From Verrucomicrobiota bacterium (GTDB taxonomy: Bacteria; Bacteroidota; Bacteroidia; Flavobacteriales_E; Vicingaceae), in NCBI GenBank assembly GCA_002713165.1, contig PAVT01000030.1, positions 1 through 40,195 of the forward strand: 40,195 nt of DNA, given 5' to 3'. The stretch's first letter is position 1. Every line of letters begins with the position of its first letter. The notes below the pieces were generated by a model. That model did no database searches, was not told where the DNA came from, and was given only the letters and a program-made list of their open reading frames with translations. Shown piece by piece: positions 1 to 8,255 of this stretch. The translations under genes were made by a program, and so were the position numbers.

Positions 1-1
1 C

Positions 2-505
2 GTTAGCCAAATAAATGGCGAAATAATATTCAATACGAATTGCGCAGCATGTCATACTATTGGAAAAGGAAATATGGTAGGGCCTGATCTTGAAGGTTTG
101 TTAGATCGAAGAGAAGAATCTTGGGCTAGAAAATTTATTCAATCATCACAAAGTCTTATAGCAGAAGGTGACTCTCTCGCTTTAGTATTGTTTCAAGAGA
201 ATAATTATGTACCCATGCCTGATCAATTATTGTCTGAAGATGAATTGACAGCTGTACTTGAATTCATAGATGCATCTGCAATGCCGCCGCCAATTGCCGA
301 AAACGAAAATCAGATTGAGACTAAGGCATTAGGTAATAATAAAAACCTCGAAAAAGATAAAAAATCAGCCTTCTTGGATTTTATCAATCGTCCAATTAAT
401 TGGATTTTTGCTTTTGCTTTGTTGGTCATTCTTTCTGTGTTCTATACCTTATTAAAGGTAATTAAGACCTTAGCAGAATACAACATTAGAAATAAAATTG
501 AGTAA
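2..505 (+). CDS. Cytochrome c family protein, 5'-truncated by window edge, C-terminal TM helix
   Basis: Frame stays open upstream of the listed ATG (74); reads VSQINGEIIFNTNCAACHTIGKGNMVGPDLEGL with a CxxCH heme motif; hydrophobic C-terminus WIFAFALLVILSVFYTLL. Confidence 0.85.
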   Translation, partial: VSQINGEIIFNTNCAACHTIGKGNMVGPDLEGLLDRREESWARKFIQSSQSLIAEGDSLALVLFQENNYVPMPDQLLSEDELTAVLEFIDASAMPPPIAENENQIETKALGNNKNLEKDKKSAFLDFINRPINWIFAFALLVILSVFYTLLKVIKTLAEYNIRNKIE

Positions 506-1049
506 TAGACTTTGTCTCTTATTAGTTTCTTCCTTGATATTCCTGTACGTTAGTAGGGCGAGTGCTCAGGAAGTTTTTGGCACAGACAACGGCAGTATTC
601 ATATTTCATCTGTAAAAGGTGACAAAGTAGTAACTGCAATAAGCAAACAACTTATTGTCATACTTAATTATGATAATGCAACTTTTAAATTAAAATTAGA
701 TAAGTCGACACTCGAAACTGGCATAGACTCTATAGATAAAATATTTAGGCAAAGAATTTATGATTATATCGAGTTTGAAGGCAAACTTGGCATAGAGCAA
801 GTTAAAACTGAAAAGCATCCGCCCCAAGATTTTGAAGTAAATGGATACATTACATGTTCTACACACTATGTCTCGGTGGCAGGAAAAGGCCATTTGGAGC
901 ACCTCTTTGGTGAATATTATTCATGTTTACTTAATATGACCTTTTTCATTAATCCAGAAAAATTTAATTTAAAAGATACCTTTGGTGAAGACTTGACTGG
1001 AGACCTCAGGGTTGACGTAATACAGTCAGTTTTAAATAGACAGGAATAG
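498..1049 (+). CDS. YceI-like periplasmic protein
   Basis: Signal peptide; FEVNGYITCSTHYVSVAGKGHLEHLFGEYYSCLLNMTFFINPEKFNL resembles the YceI core; overlaps previous CDS by 8 nt. Confidence 0.5.
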   Translation: MSNRLCLLLVSSLIFLYVSRASAQEVFGTDNGSIHISSVKGDKVVTAISKQLIVILNYDNATFKLKLDKSTLETGIDSIDKIFRQRIYDYIEFEGKLGIEQVKTEKHPPQDFEVNGYITCSTHYVSVAGKGHLEHLFGEYYSCLLNMTFFINPEKFNLKDTFGEDLTGDLRVDVIQSVLNRQE

Positions 1050-1224
1050 GTATACTAAATTAAATTGGTTTAGCATCTTCTATTAATTCAGCCATTAAAC
1101 AGAAAGGATAGATCCCAACCATCATTTCACATTTCTCTTTCATTATAATACCTTTTTCTCATTAAAAAACTCTAAAGTTAGAAAATGACAAGAGTTATAA
1201 GGGATTTGATAATGAAAGACATAC

Positions 1225-1238
1225 GTATATGCATATAC
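1225..1238. promoter_or_regulatory. Perfect 14-bp palindrome GTATATGCATATAC, candidate operator
   Basis: Self-reverse-complementary sequence in the ~300-bp non-coding gap before the metal cluster. Confidence 0.3.
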
Positions 1239-1347
1239 TTGTATAGTAGATTGTATTGAAGATTTATATTTCATGCACTATCTGTAGAAAAGAAATATTT
1301 ACATAAAGCTTACTATGAAAGATAGTCGGCAATAAAAAACAAAGATT

Positions 1348-1560
1348 ATGCATTTATATGAAGGTTACCATTTCTGGGGAATGCATCTAATATGGTGGTT
1401 AATTTGGATTGTTATACTGTTTTGGATTTTTGTTACTCCCGATGATATTCCCGGCCAAAAAAAGAAGAACGCACCCATTGATATTCTTAAAAAAAGACTC
1501 GCAGCCGGAGAAATAGATTCTCATGAATTTGAAGAACGGAAAAAAATTCTAAATCAATAA
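1348..1560 (+). CDS. SHOCT-domain small membrane protein (copy 1)
   Basis: TM segment plus C-terminal IDILKKRLAAGEIDSHEFEERKKIL, SHOCT pattern. Confidence 0.75.
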   Translation: MHLYEGYHFWGMHLIWWLIWIVILFWIFVTPDDIPGQKKKNAPIDILKKRLAAGEIDSHEFEERKKILNQ

Positions 1561-1567
1561 AAATAAG

Positions 1568-1783
1568 ATGAAGTTAAAATATCAAATTGATGGAATAAGC
1601 TGCGGAGGGTGCATCTCGAAAGTTAAAAAAACGCTTGAATCGCATCCGTTAATAGAGGAGGTGGAAATCTCATTGAACTTTTTAGGAGCAACGGTTATAA
1701 AAATGAAAGATAAAATAGATACCAATTATTTGCAAGAGGTACTTAGTAAAGTTGGAAATTATACAATAAGCGATAAAAGTTAA
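1568..1783 (+). CDS. Heavy-metal-associated (HMA) domain protein
   Basis: GISCGGCISKVKKTLESHP matches HMA GMxCxxC-like motif; 71 aa. Confidence 0.8.
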   Translation: MKLKYQIDGISCGGCISKVKKTLESHPLIEEVEISLNFLGATVIKMKDKIDTNYLQEVLSKVGNYTISDKS

Positions 1784-1827
1784 ATTAATCAGTGGGAAAG
1801 AAACTTTCCTACATAAAATAAATCATT

Positions 1828-2052
1828 ATGCACTTTTTTTATGAAGGTTATCATTTTTGGGGTATGCACCTTTTATGGTGGATCATTTGGGTAGTAATCC
1901 TGTTTTGGATTTTTGCCATTCCTGATGATATCCCCGGGCAAAGAAAAAAGAAAGAGTCTGCCCTAGACGTTCTCAAAAGAAAATATGCTTCTGGAGAATA
2001 TACTACGCAAGAATACATTGAACGTAGAAATAATTTATTAAAAGATGTATAA
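1828..2052 (+). CDS. SHOCT-domain small membrane protein (copy 2)
   Basis: Close paralogue of 1348..1560 (EGYHFWGMHLxWWxIWxVILFWIFxxPDDIPGQ); SHOCT tail LKRKYASGEYTTQEYIERRNNLL. Confidence 0.75.
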   Translation: MHFFYEGYHFWGMHLLWWIIWVVILFWIFAIPDDIPGQRKKKESALDVLKRKYASGEYTTQEYIERRNNLLKDV

Positions 2053-2075
2053 TACTTGTTTTCTAGGGTAGAATT

Positions 2076-2366
2076 ATGCAAATAGAAGAATTTGACTCTG
2101 AAAGTTTATCAGAAAAGTTCAAAGCCCTTGGTCATCCGATTAGACTCTCAATTTTTCATTTGCTATGTACCTGCGGGGCAAAAAGGCTAAAAGTGAAAAG
2201 TATTTATGAGACATTAAAATTGGAACAAGCGAGTACGTCGAGACACTTGGATATAATGAGGCGAGCAGGAATATTGGAAAGACAGCGAGAAGGAAATGGA
2301 ACCTATTATTGTTTATGCAGCGAAAATTCCGGGATTGCTTGCCTCAGAAGATGCTTTAAAGAATAA
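2076..2366 (+). CDS. ArsR/SmtB-family transcriptional regulator, Cys-rich
   Basis: FKALGHPIRLSIFHLL...SIYETLKLEQASTSRHLDIMRRAGILERQREGNGTYYCL winged-HTH pattern. Confidence 0.85.
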   Translation: MQIEEFDSESLSEKFKALGHPIRLSIFHLLCTCGAKRLKVKSIYETLKLEQASTSRHLDIMRRAGILERQREGNGTYYCLCSENSGIACLRRCFKE

Positions 2367-2392
2367 TAAATTGAATTGAAAACTATAATATA

Positions 2393-2617
2393 ATGGGAAA
2401 ACATATTGTTTGGATGATTATTGGATGCTCAATCCCTCTACTGCTTATTTTTTTTGCACCTACGTTAGGGCTTAGTAATAACTGGAGTCTGTTCATCTTT
2501 ATTATCGCCATGTTCGCTTGTCACTTATTGATGCCACATTATGGAGGACACGGACAAAACAATAAAAATGAAAACTCAGAAACTAAAAAACAAAATAGCC
2601 ATGAACACACCCATTAA
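2393..2617 (+). CDS. DUF2933-like small membrane protein with His-rich tail
   Basis: Two hydrophobic segments, CHLLMPHYGGHGQNN, terminal HEHTH. Confidence 0.6.
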   Translation: MGKHIVWMIIGCSIPLLLIFFAPTLGLSNNWSLFIFIIAMFACHLLMPHYGGHGQNNKNENSETKKQNSHEHTH

Positions 2618-2885
2618 TGTTAGAAAATTTGGATTAGCATTTGGTTTAACTGCTGCACTTCTGTATGCCGGTTGCATGCTATTGATGATAACTGTTGGTC
2701 ATAGCGGCACGGTTGATTTCTTTAACAGTTTGCTTCATGGCTTAGATGTTTCATCTATTATAAGAATGAATGTTCCACTTTGGGAAGCAGGCATTGGTAT
2801 TGTGCAAACGTTTATAATAGGCTGGTTAATTGGGGCTTGTATTGCTGGATTTTACAATGCTACTATTACTATGAATAAAGAATGA
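2601..2885 (+). CDS. DUF5676-like membrane protein
   Basis: MNTPINVRKFGLAFGLTAALLYAGCMLLM...FFNSLLHGLDVSSIIRM...GWLIGACIAGFYN; ATG 2601 preferred over the listed 2541. Confidence 0.65.
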   Translation: MNTPINVRKFGLAFGLTAALLYAGCMLLMITVGHSGTVDFFNSLLHGLDVSSIIRMNVPLWEAGIGIVQTFIIGWLIGACIAGFYNATITMNKE

Positions 2886-3673
2886 AAGTAAAAAAGAACT
2901 CTTTCACGATAAGAATAATTTTTTTTCATTTTTTGTTAGGTAGTTTAGTTTTCTACTTTCTACTACATCCATTGCTCATGGTGGGCTTTGCAGCACAAAA
3001 CAAGCAATTGACAACGGCCGAATTGTGGGACAATGTTACAACTCAAATTGTTAATGCCTTCTCTTTCCAAATGCTTCCAATGACTTATGTTTTTCTATTG
3101 GTTGGAGGGTTAATAGGTATTATTTCAGGAATTTATTGGGTCAACATATTAAGACAAAAGGAAATTGTGAAAAAACAAAACAAACTATTGGTAAATGATG
3201 CTCGAGCCTTAATAAAAGAAGGGGAGAACAACTTGGTTGAGTTTAAATCATCTTTCCGATATGATTATAAATTAAGAACTACCAACAATGATTTGGAATT
3301 AGTCATCGCAAAAACGATTGCTGGATTTCTAAATGCAGAAGGGGGTAAGTTAGTTATTGGAGTGGATGATGAAGGCAAAATATTGGGACTAAAAAAAGAC
3401 TTCGCCACCCTTAGACAGAAAAATGCAGATGGCTTTGAGCGAAGATTTTTTGACCTAATTACTACTAGTTTTGGGAACAATTACTGCAAGAAATGTTCAA
3501 TCAGATTTTATAAAATAGACAATCAAGAAATTTCTATTATTCATGTTGAACCTTCAACTAAGCCTGTTTACATAGAACACCAAAATAGAACCTTATTTTT
3601 TGTGCGTGCTGGGAATGCAACAAGGAATTTGACAGTAAAAGAGGCAGTACAATATATTGAAGAAAGAAATTAA
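2882..3673 (+). CDS. Membrane protein with two TM helices and a cytoplasmic Schlafen/AlbA_2-type domain
   Basis: Hydrophobic segments near residues 9-35 and 62-85, then GENNLVEFKSSFRYD...IAKTIAGFLNAEGGKLVIGVDDEGKILGL...RTLFFVRAGNATRNLTVKEAVQYI. Confidence 0.75.
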   Translation: MKVKKNSFTIRIIFFHFLLGSLVFYFLLHPLLMVGFAAQNKQLTTAELWDNVTTQIVNAFSFQMLPMTYVFLLVGGLIGIISGIYWVNILRQKEIVKKQNKLLVNDARALIKEGENNLVEFKSSFRYDYKLRTTNNDLELVIAKTIAGFLNAEGGKLVIGVDDEGKILGLKKDFATLRQKNADGFERRFFDLITTSFGNNYCKKCSIRFYKIDNQEISIIHVEPSTKPVYIEHQNRTLFFVRAGNATRNLTVKEAVQYIEERN

Positions 3674-3690
3674 CACTTAAAATAAAACGT

Positions 3691-4200
3691 ATGAAACAGA
3701 TCCATTTTAATAAAATTAACACTAGCGTAAAAGTTGGAGCAATTCCAGACGTAAAAACCAATGCATCACAAGTTCTGATAAGTCTATTTATATTTTCAAT
3801 GCTTTTACTAATGCTATCTTCATGTACTAATATGGAGAAGCAAAGGCCAGTTGATAGCATAAATAAAAAAGCAGAAGAATCGTCAAAATCGTTTGAAGAC
3901 TCAGCCTATAATTCAAACTATGAGATTGTACCAAATGAAAAGGTATGTATGGTAAACGACAGATATATGGGAGTTTCACAAATACCCATAGAAGTAAGTG
4001 GTATTACCTACTATGGATGTTGCGAGAACTGTATTGAAAAACTACAGAAGAATTTGAATGATGTGCGTTTTGGCGGAAATCCAAGTTCAGATATAAAGAT
4101 TGATAAAGCGTCAGCAGTTATTGTTCAAGATAAAAATAGTGGAAGTGTTTTTTACTTTGCTTCAAAGGATGAGGCTAATGCATTCATGAAGAAACAGTAA
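3691..4200 (+). CDS. Cys-rich membrane-anchored/lipoprotein, MlpB/TRASH-like C-terminus
   Basis: Lipobox-like LLMLSSC; VCMVNDRYMG...GITYYGCCENCIEKLQKN; VFYFASKDEANAFMKK. Confidence 0.55.
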   Translation: MKQIHFNKINTSVKVGAIPDVKTNASQVLISLFIFSMLLLMLSSCTNMEKQRPVDSINKKAEESSKSFEDSAYNSNYEIVPNEKVCMVNDRYMGVSQIPIEVSGITYYGCCENCIEKLQKNLNDVRFGGNPSSDIKIDKASAVIVQDKNSGSVFYFASKDEANAFMKKQ

Positions 4201-4238
4201 TCATTACTAAAAGATAAAATAGCAAAAAATTGCTAGAA

Positions 4239-5621
4239 ATGAGAAACGATAATACAATTCCAACAGATTTGAAATCTTGCAAAACGCTAGAAAACATTTG
4301 CTTGCCTAAGTCAAACATGCCTAGAATTGTTATTATTGGCGGTGGTTTTGCCGGTTTAGCATTGGTTGAAGAACTGAAACATAAAGACGTTCAGTTGGTG
4401 CTATTCGATAAAAATAATTTTCATCAATTTCAGCCTTTACTCTATCAAGTAGCTACAAGTGCGCTCGAACCTGATAGTATTGTTTTTCCTTTTAGGAAAC
4501 AAATAAATGGATATAAGAATGTATTGTTTCGCTTGGCTGAAGTAGAGGAAATTCAACCTGAGTTAAATACTGTTATTACCAATAAAGGAAAGGTTCATTA
4601 TGATTACCTTGTTATAGCAACAGGAACCACAACCAATTTTTTTGGTATGGAAAAAGTGGAATATCATAGTCTTGGAATGAAAGACATTCGTGACTCCTTA
4701 AACATTCGGCACATGATGTTGCAAAACTTGGAGCAGGCTGCCATAACTTGCGACGAGAAAGAACGAGATGCTTTGACCAATTTCGTTATTGTGGGTGGGG
4801 GTCCTGCAGGTGTTGAGATGGCTGGTGCTTTGGGCGAATTTTGTAAATACATCCTGCCTAATGATTATACCGAATACCCATCTTCTTTGATGAAAATTTA
4901 TTTAGTAGAAGCCAATAAAAAACTGTTGAAATTGATGTCTGACAAAGCATCATCAAAAACCTTGGAATACTTAAAAAAGTTAAATGTAGAGGTTTTGTTA
5001 AATGAGTCAGTTAGTGACTATAATGGCGTAGAAGTCTCTATAAAAAGCGGGAAAATAATTTTAGCTAAAAATCTAATCTGGACAGCTGGGGTCAAGGGTC
5101 AGTTTCCAAAGGGCATTGATAAAAAACAGGTGATTAGAGGCAACCGTATTAAGACCAATAGTTATTTAAAAGTTGAAGGTTACGAAAATATTTATGCTAC
5201 TGGCGACATAGCCGCTGTTATATCTGAAGATACACCAAAAGGGCATCCACAGGTGGCACAGGCAGCCATTCAACAAGGTAAATACTTAGGTAAATCGATA
5301 TTGAATTGTATAAATAATAAAGCAACAAAACCTTTTAAATATAAAGACAAAGGATCCATGGCTACAGTAGGTAAGCGAAAAGCCGTAGCAGATATAGGCA
5401 AACTCAAATTTACCGGCTATTTTGCCTGGTTACTTTGGTCTATTGTTCACTTAATGTCTATAAGTGGGTTTAAAAACAGATTATTGGTTGGCCTTAATTG
5501 GGCAGTAAGCTACTTTACTTATGAAAAGAGCAATAGAGTAATTATTAGAAATTTTAAGCCCAGACCTTTATCTGATCTCGAGAAGATGAATAGCATTTAC
5601 AAAAGTAAAATGGAATCATAA
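4239..5621 (+). CDS. ndh: NAD(P)/FAD-dependent oxidoreductase, type II NADH dehydrogenase
   Basis: RIVIIGGGFAGLALVEEL, NNFHQFQPLLYQVATSALEPDSI, FVIVGGGPAGVEMAGAL, NIYATGDIAAV. ATG at 4239 preferred to TTG at 4230. Confidence 0.88.
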   Translation: MRNDNTIPTDLKSCKTLENICLPKSNMPRIVIIGGGFAGLALVEELKHKDVQLVLFDKNNFHQFQPLLYQVATSALEPDSIVFPFRKQINGYKNVLFRLAEVEEIQPELNTVITNKGKVHYDYLVIATGTTTNFFGMEKVEYHSLGMKDIRDSLNIRHMMLQNLEQAAITCDEKERDALTNFVIVGGGPAGVEMAGALGEFCKYILPNDYTEYPSSLMKIYLVEANKKLLKLMSDKASSKTLEYLKKLNVEVLLNESVSDYNGVEVSIKSGKIILAKNLIWTAGVKGQFPKGIDKKQVIRGNRIKTNSYLKVEGYENIYATGDIAAVISEDTPKGHPQVAQAAIQQGKYLGKSILNCINNKATKPFKYKDKGSMATVGKRKAVADIGKLKFTGYFAWLLWSIVHLMSISGFKNRLLVGLNWAVSYFTYEKSNRVIIRNFKPRPLSDLEKMNSIYKSKMES

Positions 5622-6328
5622 TGCAATACGTTTGGTTCAATTGGTCCATAATAATTCTAGTAGTCTGGTATGTAATCTATCGATTCAAACCTACGTATAG
5701 AAAGGTTATGCTCAAAATGAGCTTAATAACTGCACCATTTGGTCTCACAGAGCCACTATTTGTGCCGGAATATTGGTTTCCACCTTCCCTTTTTAATTTA
5801 GCGGAGACGACAGGCTTTGACATTGAAAGTATTATTTTCTCATTTTCCATCGGAGGTATTGGTGCTATACTGTATCAACTAGTGTCTAATCAAACTATAA
5901 CAATAATTAATTCTGAGGAGCGTAAACTTAAACGTCATAGATTACATCTTCTTATTCTTTATGTACCGCCCATTATTTTTATCATATTGGCATATTTCAC
6001 TAACCTTAATCACATCTATTGTGGGGTACTGGCATTGTTTGTAGGAGCATTGGCCACATTGTACTGTCGCCCTGATCTTAAGAGTAAGATTTGGATTGGA
6101 GGTCTTCTTTTTACATTGTTGTATTTTATATACTTTGGAAGTATTCTTCTTTTTTATCCGAAATATGTTGAGCTTTTTTGGAACCTCGATGAGTTGAGTG
6201 GTATCCTGATCTTTGGAGTACCTTTAGAGGAATTTTTCTTTGCCTTCAGTTTTGGTATGTATTGGTCTAGTCTATACGAGCATTTGTTTTGGAAAAAAAC
6301 AATAAGAAAATTTAACATCAACTATTAG
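5621..6328 (+). CDS. Lycopene-cyclase-domain-like multi-pass membrane protein
   Basis: Multiple TM helices and GVPLEEFFFAFSFGMYWSSLYEHLFWK, P-[LI]-E-E motif of CrtY-c/d-type domains; start overlaps ndh stop (TAATG). Confidence 0.55.
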   Translation: MQYVWFNWSIIILVVWYVIYRFKPTYRKVMLKMSLITAPFGLTEPLFVPEYWFPPSLFNLAETTGFDIESIIFSFSIGGIGAILYQLVSNQTITIINSEERKLKRHRLHLLILYVPPIIFIILAYFTNLNHIYCGVLALFVGALATLYCRPDLKSKIWIGGLLFTLLYFIYFGSILLFYPKYVELFWNLDELSGILIFGVPLEEFFFAFSFGMYWSSLYEHLFWKKTIRKFNINY

Positions 6329-6342
6329 TAACTCAAGAAGTA

Positions 6343-7665
6343 ATGAAGAGACCAAATAAAATTCTACTTCGATTTTTTAAAAATCAATCAAATAGTGGCA
6401 TTGCTATTTTTATCTCGGTCTTCATCGCCATGTTATGGGCAAATTCTCCCTGGCAAGAAATTTATAAAGCAATAATTTCTTTACCGATTTCCTTAAGCAT
6501 AGGAGAATTCTCTATTTCAGATTCCTTATTGCATTGGGTGAATGACCTGCTTATGGCCATTTTCTTTTTATACGTAGGGCTAGAATTAAAACGAGAAATA
6601 TTAGGAGGAAAGCTATCGACTTTTAAGAAAGCCATATTGCCAGTGGGAGCTGCAATCGGAGGAATGGTTTTTCCAGCCATCATATATCTATTATTTAATG
6701 GAACGACCAATGAATTCCGAGGCTGGGGAATTCCAATGGCAACTGATATAGCCTTTGCTGTAGGAGTTATTTCTCTCTTTAGTGATCGTTCGTTCACTAG
6801 TTTAAAAGTATTTCTAGTTGCCTTAGCAACAGTTGATGACTTAGGGTCAGTTTTGGTTATTGCTTTATTTTATACTTCAGAAATCTCAACTGTAGACCTG
6901 CTTCATGGCCTACTGTTTTTTGGAGTAATTGTTGGAGGAAGCTATATAGGAATACGTAAAACATGGTTCTACACCTTGATTGGAATCGGAGGAGTTTGGC
7001 TGGCATTTTTCTTTTCAGGAATCCATCCTACTACAGCAGGGATATTGACTGCCTTGGCCATTCCTGGAAAGGTAAAAATAAGAGAGGGAGATTTTCTATT
7101 GAAACTACAAAATTTACGAGCTCGATTCGTGAAAATACATCCGATCAAAGGAAGTTTTATTTCAGAAGAGCAGTTGGACATATTAGAAGAAATCAAGCAA
7201 AAATCGGACGATGCGGAAACTCCCTTGCAAAAAATAGAAAGACACTTAGCTCCTATCGTGGGCTTTTTTATTTTACCTCTTTTTGCATTTGTAAATACAG
7301 GAATCCATCTCCACGGTAACTTGATCGAAATCTTAGTTCATCCAGTCAGTTTAGGAATATTTTTCGGCCTTGTTGCCGGAAAGTTTATTGGAATAATGGG
7401 TTGCAGTTGGATCATGATTAAATTCAAAATAGCAGAATTTCAAGAAGGACTGACTTGGGCCAAAGTAGCAGGAGTTTCCTTGTTAGCCTCAATGGGATTT
7501 ACGATGTCTCTCTTTATCACTGAACTGGCCTTCGAAAATGAAAAAAATGTATTCATAGCCAAAATAAGCATCCTGTTTACATCAGTACTTGCAGGTATAG
7601 GTGGGTTCATTATTCTATGGACAACGAGAAAATCAACAATAGTTAATTCCCTTAGAACAGAATGA
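6343..7665 (+). CDS. nhaA: Na+/H+ antiporter NhaA
   Basis: WANSPW, LLHWVNDLLMAIFFLYVGLELKRE, GWGIPMATDIAFAVGVISLF, ALATVDDLGSVLVIALFYT. Confidence 0.95.
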   Translation: MKRPNKILLRFFKNQSNSGIAIFISVFIAMLWANSPWQEIYKAIISLPISLSIGEFSISDSLLHWVNDLLMAIFFLYVGLELKREILGGKLSTFKKAILPVGAAIGGMVFPAIIYLLFNGTTNEFRGWGIPMATDIAFAVGVISLFSDRSFTSLKVFLVALATVDDLGSVLVIALFYTSEISTVDLLHGLLFFGVIVGGSYIGIRKTWFYTLIGIGGVWLAFFFSGIHPTTAGILTALAIPGKVKIREGDFLLKLQNLRARFVKIHPIKGSFISEEQLDILEEIKQKSDDAETPLQKIERHLAPIVGFFILPLFAFVNTGIHLHGNLIEILVHPVSLGIFFGLVAGKFIGIMGCSWIMIKFKIAEFQEGLTWAKVAGVSLLASMGFTMSLFITELAFENEKNVFIAKISILFTSVLAGIGGFIILWTTRKSTIVNSLRTE

Positions 7666-8228
7666 AAAAGAGTGAGCTAAAAACAGATCGATTCTTCGTC
7701 GCTGATTTACTTAAACAAATCATTCCCTCATATTTACTGGCACTGATTGTTATGAGCTTGTACGTAGTTATTATGCAATATGTTGATCATCAAGTAAATT
7801 ATACAGCAATGTTTGTGGTAGCTTTTGCAATTCTAAAAACATTTTATTTTACTTTTTTTACGTTTAAGCAAGTAAATATATCTGTAAAACGTTGCCATTA
7901 TTTCACACAGTACCTGTGGACATTTGGTTTGCTTGTATTTTTAATTATATTTTCTTATTCAACTGATTACGCTTGTTTGTATTTTACTGATTCACAAGGA
8001 TTTTACGGAATTAAATACAGCCAAGAACGAAATTTTCTAGCACTACTATTTGAATTTTTCTATTTCAGTATTGTCACGTTTGCCTCTATTGGATATGGAG
8101 ATATTGTGCCTGTAAGTTTACCAGCAAAGTTATTAGTGTTGTTAGAAATTGGTCAGAGTTTCGTTTTGGTTGTTTTTGGGTTATCTAACATCAATAATAT
8201 TCATACCCTAAGAAATAATGGAGCTTAA
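7662..8228 (+). CDS. Ion-channel domain protein (K+ channel pore)
   Basis: SIVTFASIGYGDIVPVSLPAKLLVLLEIGQSFVLVVFGLSNI; ATGA overlap with nhaA. Confidence 0.8.
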   Translation: MKKSELKTDRFFVADLLKQIIPSYLLALIVMSLYVVIMQYVDHQVNYTAMFVVAFAILKTFYFTFFTFKQVNISVKRCHYFTQYLWTFGLLVFLIIFSYSTDYACLYFTDSQGFYGIKYSQERNFLALLFEFFYFSIVTFASIGYGDIVPVSLPAKLLVLLEIGQSFVLVVFGLSNINNIHTLRNNGA

Positions 8229-8255
8229 AAAGCTCATCATGATAAATACAATAAG

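Noticed and set aside
2541-2600. Upstream start for the DUF5676-like ORF
   Set aside because: Segment MEDTDKTIKMKTQKLKNKIA is the out-of-frame reading of the DUF2933-like tail; ATG 2601 gives the family-like N-terminus.
6963-7319. 118-aa + strand ORF inside nhaA
   Set aside because: Fully overlaps nhaA in another frame; low-complexity Arg/Ser/Phe composition typical of shadow ORFs.
8221-8235. GAGCTT-AAA-AAGCTC hairpin at the channel stop codon as a terminator
   Set aside because: Only a 6-bp AT-containing stem with a 3-nt loop and no following U-tract.
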